A stretch of 5,537 nt of DNA from Flavobacteriales bacterium (GTDB lineage: Bacteria; Bacteroidota; Bacteroidia; Flavobacteriales_E; Vicingaceae): contig JAJCYN010000483.1 of the NCBI GenBank assembly GCA_029262915.1, forward strand, positions 1-5,537. Reading direction: 5' to 3'. Shown here piece by piece: positions 1 through 5,511 of the stretch. Position 1 is the first letter of the stretch, and each line of letters begins with the position of its first letter. Made by a program: the position numbers and the translations under genes. A model generated the notes under the pieces. It saw only the letters and a program-made list of their open reading frames with translations, was not told the origin of the DNA and did not search any database.

Positions 1-140
1 TTTGGCAGCAACCTTGGTTTGCAGGCGTCCATTTATGGAAATGGCAAGCTTATGGAGAGAGTGATGGAAATAATAATGCGTTCAATTTAGAGAATAAGCC
101 GGCATTAAATATTATTGCCAAAGGGTTTAATGGTAATTAA
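1..140 (+). CDS. C-terminal fragment of a GH113-like glycoside hydrolase (5' end outside window)
   Basis: This is an open frame running in from the left edge. The first whole codon is at base 3 and the TAA stop is at 138-140, leaving 45 residues. The fragment contains PWFAGVHLWKW near its start and ENKPALNIIAKGF near its end. This resembles the C-terminus of GH113-type (beta/alpha)8-barrel hydrolases, in which a Trp-rich final strand (PWF.GV..WKW) is followed by a 'KPA..vi' helix. If so, the enzyme would hydrolyse beta-mannosidic or related polysaccharide linkages, but the catalytic acids would lie upstream and cannot be seen. The family call rests on recall of this short motif pair, so substrate and localisation are unknown. 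The frame is chosen because the other two + frames stop within about 90 bases and give no recognisable protein. Confidence 0.6.
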   Translation, partial: WQQPWFAGVHLWKWQAYGESDGNNNAFNLENKPALNIIAKGFNGN

Positions 141-175
141 ATTCCAGCAATAATGAATAAAATAGTTGTACAAGA

Positions 176-207
176 ATTGATTGTAATAACTAATACATGT
201 ACATTTA
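176..207 (+). promoter_or_regulatory. Candidate Bacteroidota-type promoter for the DUF6526 gene
   Basis: TACATTTA at 200-207 matches the Bacteroidota -7 consensus TAnnTTTG except at its last base. ATTG at 176-179 lies 20 bases upstream and could serve as the -33 TTTG element, the usual gap being about 19. Transcription would start near 212-214, giving a leader of roughly 18 bases before the ATG at 231. TGTACA palindromes lie just upstream of the -33 element (167-172) and across the start of the -7 element (198-203). The match is imperfect and the region is A/T rich, so chance remains possible. Confidence 0.35.
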
Positions 208-230
208 CTTAATCAACTAAAAATTAAATT

Positions 231-659
231 ATGGCACAACAAACATTTAAAACTCACCGAAGATTAGTACTAGGACACCATGGTATTTCTGCTTTTGCAA
301 TATTGGCTCTTATCATCGGTTCAATTATAAATTTAATGCATTCTGCCGAAGGAAATCTATATTCTGCCTCATTATTGGTGTTGGGATCTTGCACAATGCT
401 GTTTATGTGGTTTTTTTTAAGAGGATTTGCATTAAAAGCACAAGATAGAGTAATTAGAGCTGAAGAAAATTTTAGATATCATATTCTTACAGGAAAACAA
501 ATAAGTAAAGGATTAACCGTTAGACAAATTATTGGTTTACGTTTTGCTTCAGATGAAGAATTTGTGGCACTTTGTGAAAGAGCAGAAAAAGAAAATCTTT
601 CAGAGGGGGATATTAAAAAAGCCATTAAAAGCTGGAAACCTGATATTTATAGAGTTTGA
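231..659 (+). CDS. DUF6526 family two-helix inner-membrane protein
   Basis: This is a 142-residue protein of unknown function. It has a short basic N-terminus containing the family-like opening 'QQTFKTHRR', then two hydrophobic segments at about 19-37 and 43-63. A charged cytoplasmic-looking tail follows with LKAQDRVIRAEE (68-79), LRFASDEE (103-110) and IKKAIKSWKPDIYRV (128-142). The basic N-terminus and charged tail suggest a hairpin with both ends in the cytoplasm. The order of motifs (ALK.QDRVIR.EE, then LRFASD.E, then a final 'KAIK.W.PD..RV') matches what I know of DUF6526, small membrane proteins common in Bacteroidota. No biochemical role is established that I can name. The length is typical and the gene looks intact. 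The ATG at 231 precedes the conserved N-terminus and has only A/T-rich sequence upstream, with no Shine-Dalgarno. The gene has its own candidate promoter and ends facing the flavoprotein gene. Confidence 0.85.
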   Translation: MAQQTFKTHRRLVLGHHGISAFAILALIIGSIINLMHSAEGNLYSASLLVLGSCTMLFMWFFLRGFALKAQDRVIRAEENFRYHILTGKQISKGLTVRQIIGLRFASDEEFVALCERAEKENLSEGDIKKAIKSWKPDIYRV

Positions 660-668
660 ACTAATATT

Positions 669-741
669 AAGCTATGTATGCATAGTAGATCAGTTAGCAT
701 TGTACTTATTTTCCTATGCAAACATAATAAAATTATAGCTT
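669..741. repeat. Nested inverted repeats in the convergent intergenic gap
   Basis: Two exact 7-base inverted repeats are nested here. The outer pair is AAGCTAT at 669-675 with ATAGCTT at 735-741. The inner pair is TGCATAG at 679-685 with CTATGCA at 714-720. Together they bracket the 73 bases between the stops of the DUF6526 gene and the flavoprotein gene, and the right outer arm reaches into the last codons of the latter. The position suits a two-way transcription end. However, the stems are short and A/T rich, the inner loop is 28 bases, and there is no clean U tract, so this is a weak terminator candidate. Confidence 0.25.
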
Positions 742-1950
742 TGCAATATTTTGTGCTGCAATCCACGCTGTTGTCCACGCATTTTGAAAGTTAAATCCTC
801 CAGTTAAAGCATCTATATCAAGTACTTCTCCAGCAAAATGGAGATTAGGAATGAGTTTGCTTTCCATGGTTTTAAAATTGATTTCATTTAACTTTACTCC
901 TCCACAACTAACAAACTCCTGTTTAAAGGTTGTTTTTCCTTTGGAATGATAAATATCTCTTGTTAGTACTTCAATTAATTTATTGAGTTGATTTTTATTG
1001 ATGTCTGCCCATTTTAGTTCAGAAGGGATCCCTGCTTTTTGAAGTAAAAAATGTTTTAACTTTTTTGGGAGTGCTAAATCAAATTGGTTGATTAGTTTCT
1101 TATTTCCAAAATTCTGTTTATAGTTATCAAATAAATCCTTTAGGCCATCATTATTTGAGATCCAGTTTACCATAAAATCAAATTCATAATTTTTATCGCT
1201 TAAAAAGCGTGCAGCCCATGAAGATAGTTTTAATACTGAAGGTCCGCTAACACCCCAGTGGGTTATTAATAGAGGACCTTGCTCGATGAATTTACTGTCT
1301 AAAATTTTTATTTCTACATCGCAAACAACACCTTGCAAGCTTAAAAGCTCATTCTTAGGTAGGTTGAATGTAAATAACGAAGGGTTGGGAGGAATGATAC
1401 TATGCCCCAACTCAGTAATAAAATGGTAACGTTCAATTTTATTAAACCCACCAGTTGCAATAATTAAATGATCACAGCTTAATGAATCATTCAGCAAATT
1501 AATTTTAAATTTTTGTTGGATTTTTTCAATATTCTTAACTGAGGATTGATATCTGATTTCGATGTTATACTTTTTTATTTCATTGAGAAAACAATTGATA
1601 ATGGTTTGAGAATCATCTGTGGTAGGGAACATTCTCCCATCAGCCTCTATTTTTAATTCGACTCCTCTATTGGCAAACCAAGCTATGGTATCTCCTGGTT
1701 GAAATTGATGAAAGGGGCCTAGCAATTCTTTTTCTCCTCTAGGGTAAAACTTAACCAGTTCTTTAGGGTCGAAACAGGCGTGCGTAACATTACATCTTCC
1801 ACCACCAGATACTTTTACTTTAGCAAGTAGCTGAGCAGACTTTTCGAGTACCAAAATTTTTAGATTCGGATTGTTGTTTCCAATATTTATCGCGGCAAAT
1901 ATTCCTGCTGCTCCGCCACCAATAATAATTACATCATGGTTATTGTTCAT
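733..1950 (-). CDS. BaiN/HI0933/YhiN-family FAD-dependent oxidoreductase
   Basis: This is a 405-residue flavoprotein of usual length for the HI0933/YhiN ('BaiN/RdsA', aminoacetone oxidase-like) family. The N-terminus is a Rossmann dinucleotide fold, with IIIGGGAAG at 8-16 (GxGxxG at G11, G13, G16) and acidic E36 ending strand 2 to bind the FAD ribose. The family signature KVSGGGRCNVT is at 46-56, DGRMFPTTD at 104-112 and the ATGG motif at 165-168. The C-terminal flavin-binding part has GGV (350-352), TMESK, FAGEVLD (372-378) and GGFNFQNAW (384-392). A soluble cytoplasmic flavin reductase is expected. The physiological substrate of most members is unknown, and the bile-acid role of the clostridial BaiN should not be carried over. 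It is the third gene after amn and holA, starting 37 bases beyond the holA stop. No Shine-Dalgarno precedes the ATG, whose product begins directly with the Rossmann strand. Confidence 0.93.
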   Translation of the reverse strand: MNNNHDVIIIGGGAAGIFAAINIGNNNPNLKILVLEKSAQLLAKVKVSGGGRCNVTHACFDPKELVKFYPRGEKELLGPFHQFQPGDTIAWFANRGVELKIEADGRMFPTTDDSQTIINCFLNEIKKYNIEIRYQSSVKNIEKIQQKFKINLLNDSLSCDHLIIATGGFNKIERYHFITELGHSIIPPNPSLFTFNLPKNELLSLQGVVCDVEIKILDSKFIEQGPLLITHWGVSGPSVLKLSSWAARFLSDKNYEFDFMVNWISNNDGLKDLFDNYKQNFGNKKLINQFDLALPKKLKHFLLQKAGIPSELKWADINKNQLNKLIEVLTRDIYHSKGKTTFKQEFVSCGGVKLNEINFKTMESKLIPNLHFAGEVLDIDALTGGFNFQNAWTTAWIAAQNIAKL

Positions 1951-1986
1951 ATTGAGGGATTAAATTCTGTCTAAGCTTAGTCTCAT

Positions 1987-2988
1987 TCAATGCAAAATCT
2001 TAAAAACCAACTCTTTTAACAGTTCACTATTAGATGTAGAGGCATTGTTTACTCCTTTAGATTTAAGATCATAATCTCGTAAGTATTCAATTATTTTAAC
2101 TGATTTTCTTATCGGATAATTCTGTGCAGCAGTTTCATATTCACTGACAAAAAAAGGACTGACACGCAAAACAGCAGCAACATTGTTTCTCGATTTATCT
2201 TTGGTGTAGTGGAATTTTAAAATATTGGTAAAAAAGGAATACATTAGTCCAATTGTTACTACTAAAGGGTGGTCTTTTTCATTCTTCGCAAAGTAACAAA
2301 TAATTTTGTTTGCTTTTAAGATATCTTTACTTCCCAGTGCTTTGTTGAGCTCAAAATTATTAAAGTCTTTGCTAATGCCAATATTCGTTTCTACAGTGTC
2401 AGGAGTAATTTCATTTCCTTCAGGAACGTTAATGGTAAGTTTTTCTAATTCATTTACAATTTTACCTAAATCAGTACCTAAAAAATCGGCAATAAGCAAT
2501 GCTGCTTGAGGCGTAATAATATAATTTTTATTTTTCAAATAAGACGTGATCCATTCAGGAACTTGATTGTCGTAAAGTTTTTTTGCTTCAAAGTAAACTG
2601 ATTTTTTCTTTAATGTCTTTCCAAAAGCTTTTCTACCATCAATCTTCTTATACTTGTAGCAGAATACTAAAATGGTAGTTGGAGTTGGTTGATCCAAGTA
2701 AGTTTCTAGCTTGTCAATTTCTCTACTTAAATGTTGTGCTTCTTTAATGATAACAACATTGTGATTTGCCATCATAGGATAACGTTTTGCTTCACTAATA
2801 ATGGTTACTATATCACTTTCTTTGCCGTATAAAATAGTCTGATTAAAATCTTTTTCAGCACCATCTAATACATTATTTTCAATGTAGTCAGAAATTAAAT
2901 CGATGTAATATGTTTCTTCTCCAGTTAAAAAATAAACGGGATGATAAACTTTGTTTTTAAGATCTTTTAATATTTGATTGTGAGGCAT
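1987..2988 (-). CDS. holA: DNA polymerase III subunit delta (clamp-loader wrench)
   Basis: This is a 333-residue HolA. In the clamp loader, delta binds the beta sliding clamp and opens its ring so it can be placed on primed DNA. Recognisable parts are the N-terminal strand VYFLTGEETYYID (18-30), which stands where an ATPase P-loop would be but is degenerate as expected for delta. EAKRYPMMANHNVVIIKEAQ follows at 66-85, corresponding to the family's 'A..lPmf...r.ViV.ea' block. A strand with ILVFCYKYKKIDGRK is at 106-120, and the LIADFLGTDLGKIVNELEKL helix is at 165-184, the typical 'L....G.dl..i.nEl.KL' lid-domain signature. The remainder is the mostly helical collar domain. The length is normal. 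Its ATG overlaps the amn stop codon by one base (TAATG on the minus strand), so its translation is probably coupled to amn. The stop is TGA at 1989-1987. Minus-strand partner genes are amn upstream and the flavoprotein downstream. Confidence 0.93.
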   Translation of the reverse strand: MPHNQILKDLKNKVYHPVYFLTGEETYYIDLISDYIENNVLDGAEKDFNQTILYGKESDIVTIISEAKRYPMMANHNVVIIKEAQHLSREIDKLETYLDQPTPTTILVFCYKYKKIDGRKAFGKTLKKKSVYFEAKKLYDNQVPEWITSYLKNKNYIITPQAALLIADFLGTDLGKIVNELEKLTINVPEGNEITPDTVETNIGISKDFNNFELNKALGSKDILKANKIICYFAKNEKDHPLVVTIGLMYSFFTNILKFHYTKDKSRNNVAAVLRVSPFFVSEYETAAQNYPIRKSVKIIEYLRDYDLKSKGVNNASTSNSELLKELVFKILH

Positions 2989-3773
2989 TAATCTTCAGAA
3001 TAAGAATACTTTAGGTGCTTAACACTAGCTCCATTATTTTTAATTTCTTGCAAAGATTTGATGCCAATTTCGATGTGATTTTTAACATAATTTTTGGTAA
3101 TAGATTCATCACTTTTATCGGTTTTAACTCCTTCAGCAATCATTGGTTGGTCAGAAACTAATAATAAAGAACCCATAGGAATGGCATTGGCAAAACCAGT
3201 AATAAAAAGAGTGGCAGTTTCCATATCAATTGCCATTGCTCGAATACTTCTTAGGTAATCTTTAAAACCTTCATCATGTTCCCAAACTCTTCTATTGGTA
3301 GTATAAACAGTTCCACTCCAATAGTCTTTATTCATTTCTCTAATAGTTGTAGAAACAGCTCTTTGTAAAGTGAAAGCAGGTAAAGCAGGAACTTCAGGCG
3401 GAAAATAATCATCAGAAGTACCTTCTCCACGAATGGCTGCAAGAGGTAAAATGAAATCACCCAATTTATTTTTCTTTTTTAATCCTCCACATTTTCCTAA
3501 AAACAAACATGCTTTTGGTTTAATGGCACTGAGTAAATCCATAATGGTTGCGGCATTAGCACTTCCCATTCCAAAATTGATGATAGTAATTCCATCATGA
3601 GTAGCATTTGGCATTGCTTTGTCTTTCCCTTTTATCTCAACATTATGTTGATTAGCGAAAAAATCCACATAATTGTTAAAATTGGTCAATAGAATATATT
3701 TTCCAAAATCTTTTAATTTGTTACCAGTATAGCGAGGTAACCAGTTGTTTACTATTTCTTTTTTTGATATCAT
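2988..3773 (-). CDS. amn: AMP nucleosidase, short form
   Basis: This is a 261-residue member of the PNP/MTAP/UDP phosphorylase fold, assigned as AMP nucleosidase (AMP + water to adenine + ribose 5-phosphate), a cytoplasmic step in adenylate turnover and purine salvage. Visible motifs are NFGMGSANAAT (66-76), LFLGKCGGLK (90-99), RGEGTSDDYFPPEVPALP (115-132), TTNRRVWEHD (158-167), IDMETATLF (182-190) and SDQP (207-210). In this fold the MET segment contacts ribose and D208 of SDQP is the expected catalytic acid near the base. It is about half the length of E. coli Amn (484 residues) because the N-terminal regulatory domain is absent. This single-domain form is what I recall from Bacteroidota. 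The product starts at ATG 3773-3771, near the usual beginning of the short form. It is the first gene of the minus-strand cluster and shares one base with holA. Confidence 0.93.
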   Translation of the reverse strand: MISKKEIVNNWLPRYTGNKLKDFGKYILLTNFNNYVDFFANQHNVEIKGKDKAMPNATHDGITIINFGMGSANAATIMDLLSAIKPKACLFLGKCGGLKKKNKLGDFILPLAAIRGEGTSDDYFPPEVPALPAFTLQRAVSTTIREMNKDYWSGTVYTTNRRVWEHDEGFKDYLRSIRAMAIDMETATLFITGFANAIPMGSLLLVSDQPMIAEGVKTDKSDESITKNYVKNHIEIGIKSLQEIKNNGASVKHLKYSYSED

Positions 3774-3802
3774 AAGTATTTTTAATTGAGGACTAAATTA
3801 GC

Positions 3803-3810
3803 CAAGTTTA
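3803..3810 (-). promoter_or_regulatory. Candidate -7 element for the amn-holA-flavoprotein cluster
   Basis: Read on the minus strand, TAAACTTG matches TAnnTTTG at all but one fixed position. It lies about 30 bases upstream of the amn ATG, a normal distance. The expected -33 position holds only A/T-rich sequence (ATTT) rather than TTTG. The composition of the region makes such matches easy to find by chance. Confidence 0.3.
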
Positions 3811-3862
3811 TTGTTTTATTTTAAAAAGAAAATGAAGTAAATTAAATTTTTTAAAATTATTC

Positions 3863-3890
3863 CATATTTGATTAAATAAATAAATCTTTG
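3863..3890 (+). promoter_or_regulatory. Candidate dapA promoter region with two overlapping -7-like elements and a TAAA repeat
   Basis: Two 7-of-8 type matches to TAnnTTTG occur upstream of dapA: CATATTTG at 3863-3870 and AATCTTTG at 3883-3890. The first would give a leader of about 30 bases, the second about 10. Alternatively, TTTG at 3867-3870 might act as a -33 element for the second box, but the 12-base spacing is well below the usual 19. Three TAAA units (3873-3884) lie between them. The exact start site cannot be decided from sequence. Confidence 0.35.
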
Positions 3891-3905
3891 TAAAAAAAAT
3901 AGAGG

Positions 3906-4781
3906 ATGAATAAATTTATAGGAACGGGTGTAGCAATTATTACTCCCTTTAACGAAGATAAAAGTGTTGATTACAGTTCGCTCGAAAAATTAGTAGAACA
4001 TTTAATCACTAATGGAATTGATTATTTAGTGGTACAAGGAACAACTGGAGAATCTGTTACGTTAACAAAAGAGGAGAAAGAGGAAACATTGGCTTTTATT
4101 ATTAAAGTAAACAATGGAAGATTGCCAATTGTTTTAGGAATTGGAGGAAATAGTACGGCTGCAGTTATTGATGCTTTTAGATCAACTGATTTAGCTGGTG
4201 TTCAAGCAATCTTATCTGTAAGCCCTTATTACAATAAACCAACGCAAGAAGGTATTTATCAGCATTATAAAGCAGTTTCAGAAGTTTCAACTTTGCCAAT
4301 AATCTTATACAATGTACCAGGTAGAACGGCTTCTAATATTTTGCCAAAAACAACCTTGCGTTTAGCAAGAGATTTTGATAACATTGTTGCTATCAAAGAG
4401 GCATCGGGTAGTTTGGAACAGTGCATGGAAATCATTAATAATAAGCCTGAAGGTTTTTTGGTAATTTCTGGTGATGATGCGTTAACATTGCCTATGATTG
4501 CAAGTGGGGGAGATGGAGTAATATCTGTTCTTGCAAATGCTTTTCCAAGAGGATTTTCTGATATGGTTTTAGCTGCTTTAAGTTCCAATATGGTTAGGGC
4601 AAAAGAACTGCACTATAAATATTTTGAAATGATTCATTATTTATTTGTAGAAGGAAATCCTGCTGGGGTGAAGGCAGCTTTAAAAGTGCTTGGAATTACT
4701 GGTGATGCTGTTCGTTTGCCTTTAGTTAATGTTAGTGAAAAAACTTTTAAGAAGATAAAAGAGATAATAGCAACGTACTGA
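3906..4781 (+). CDS. dapA: 4-hydroxy-tetrahydrodipicolinate synthase
   Basis: This is a 291-residue DapA that condenses pyruvate with L-aspartate-4-semialdehyde, the committed step toward diaminopimelate and lysine. It is a single TIM barrel of normal length. The Schiff-base lysine is K164 in AIKEASG (162-168). The catalytic triad is T47 in QGTTGES (44-50), Y109 in SPYYNKP (106-112) and Y135 in LYNVPGRT (134-141). R140 is the expected substrate-carboxylate contact. ISGDD follows later in the barrel. All residues that separate DapA from a dead homologue are present, though related NAL-family aldolases share the lysine and the tyrosines; the TTGES and YNVPGRT sequences favour DapA. An in-frame TAG at 3900-3902 excludes an earlier start. 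AGAGG lies directly against the ATG, too close to act as a normal Shine-Dalgarno. dapA diverges from amn and is followed 48 bases later by msrA. Confidence 0.96.
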   Translation: MNKFIGTGVAIITPFNEDKSVDYSSLEKLVEHLITNGIDYLVVQGTTGESVTLTKEEKEETLAFIIKVNNGRLPIVLGIGGNSTAAVIDAFRSTDLAGVQAILSVSPYYNKPTQEGIYQHYKAVSEVSTLPIILYNVPGRTASNILPKTTLRLARDFDNIVAIKEASGSLEQCMEIINNKPEGFLVISGDDALTLPMIASGGDGVISVLANAFPRGFSDMVLAALSSNMVRAKELHYKYFEMIHYLFVEGNPAGVKAALKVLGITGDAVRLPLVNVSEKTFKKIKEIIATY

Positions 4782-4829
4782 GTAATAATATTGTGGAAAT
4801 TTTAGTTTATAAGTAATAACATTAAGTTT

Positions 4830-4880
4830 ATGAAGCAATTTATTACAACAATTATTGCCGGCTTTGTCTTAATTTCTTGT
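4830..4880 (+). other. Lipoprotein signal peptide and lipobox of MsrA
   Basis: Residues 1-17 of MsrA have a lysine at position 2, a hydrophobic core from about I5 to I15, and the lipobox L-I-S-C ending at C17 (codon TGT 4878-4880). This fits cleavage by signal peptidase II after S16. The residues just after the cysteine are N-D-Y-K. That is not a clear match to the acidic surface-export signals described for some Bacteroidota lipoproteins, so which membrane face the protein occupies is open. Confidence 0.85.
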
Positions 4881-5462
4881 AATGACTATAAAGCAGAAAA
4901 AGTAACGATAGATACGGATATTAATTATACAAATATGGATACAATTACATTAGGTGCAGGTTGTTTTTGGTGTGTAGAAGCAATTTTTCAAGACATTAAA
5001 GGAGTTGAAAGTGTAGTTTCTGGGTATTCTGGGGGAAGCATTAAAAATCCGTCTTATAAAGAAGTGTGTGCTGGAACAACAGGTCATGCTGAAGTTTGCC
5101 AATTGGTTTATGATGCTGCAATTGTTTCATTAGCAAAAATATTAGAAGTGTTTTGGCAAACGCATGATCCAACTACATTAAATCGACAGGGTGCGGATGT
5201 TGGAACTCAGTATCGTTCAGCAATTTTTTATCATACAGCAACACAAAAAGAAATTGCAACGGATATATTTAATAAATTAGATGATGCTGGAGCATTTGTT
5301 AATCCTATTGTAACTGAGATTACCGAGTATACTGATTTTTATCCTGCAGAAGATTACCATCAGGATTATTTTGATATAAATGGGGAACAACCATATTGTA
5401 CGGCTGTAATACGCCCCAAAGTTGAAAAATTCAAGAAAACTTTCTCTGAGATTTTAAAATAA
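4830..5462 (+). CDS. msrA: Peptide-methionine (S)-S-oxide reductase, lipoprotein form
   Basis: This is a 210-residue MsrA that reduces the S-epimer of methionine sulfoxide in proteins. The catalytic core begins near residue 38, with GAGCFWCVEAIF (42-53) carrying the nucleophile C45 and a second Cys at 48. GYSGG (65-69), GHAEVC (85-90), HDPTTLNRQGADVGTQYRS (112-130) and EDYHQDY (174-180) follow, all family hallmarks. C190 in QPYC is a plausible resolving cysteine. Ahead of the core are a charged start, a hydrophobic stretch and the lipobox LISC (14-17), so the protein should be lipidated on C17 and held in the envelope, with a linker of about 20 residues to the domain. A start at M36 (4935) would give a bare cytosolic MsrA, but the complete signal peptide argues for 4830. 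It is 48 bases downstream of dapA in the same direction, possibly co-transcribed; no functional link is evident. Confidence 0.95.
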   Translation: MKQFITTIIAGFVLISCNDYKAEKVTIDTDINYTNMDTITLGAGCFWCVEAIFQDIKGVESVVSGYSGGSIKNPSYKEVCAGTTGHAEVCQLVYDAAIVSLAKILEVFWQTHDPTTLNRQGADVGTQYRSAIFYHTATQKEIATDIFNKLDDAGAFVNPIVTEITEYTDFYPAEDYHQDYFDINGEQPYCTAVIRPKVEKFKKTFSEILK

Positions 5463-5496
5463 GTTTGCTATTCTTTTTTAAATAAGGGATTAAAAT

Positions 5497-5504
5497 TATC
5501 TTTG
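5497..5504 (+). promoter_or_regulatory. Exact TAnnTTTG -7 promoter element
   Basis: TATCTTTG matches the Bacteroidota -7 consensus at every fixed base. About 19 bases upstream there is a T run (5474-5479) giving TTTT in place of TTTG, a partial -33 match. It shares the 8-base core ATCTTTGT with the dapA upstream region (3884-3891). Transcription would start close to 5509-5512, at or just before an ATG at 5512. Confidence 0.5.
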
Positions 5505-5511
5505 TTCTGTT

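Noticed and set aside
532..738. 68-codon + strand open frame overlapping the end of the DUF6526 gene
   Set aside because: It lies mostly inside the DUF6526 gene in another frame, gives a low-complexity hydrophobic tail from intergenic A/T-rich sequence, and has no recognisable motif.
1971..1980. Perfect 10-base palindrome CTAAGCTTAG between holA and the flavoprotein gene
   Set aside because: The symmetry does not extend beyond ten bases, there is no loop or T tract, and no promoter element sits beside it. It is too short to support an operator or terminator call.
2306..2509. 67-codon + strand open frame inside holA
   Set aside because: It is antisense to the well-supported holA frame, Ser/Leu/Lys-rich as expected for a complement shadow, with no motif or promoter.
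3842..3860. AATTTT-TT-AAAATT inverted repeat in the amn-dapA divergent region
   Set aside because: It is pure A/T with a two-base loop, in a region almost entirely A and T, where such symmetry is expected by chance.
4265..4588. 107-codon minus-strand open frame inside dapA
   Set aside because: It is antisense to the catalytic part of dapA, including the Schiff-base lysine region, and shows no family signature.
4782..4829. Separate promoter for msrA in the 48-base gap after dapA
   Set aside because: No TAnnTTTG match with a -33 partner at suitable spacing is visible. Co-transcription with dapA is as likely.
5463..5511. Search for a terminator after msrA
   Set aside because: There is a T-rich run at 5471-5479 but no stem ahead of it, so no intrinsic terminator can be supported.
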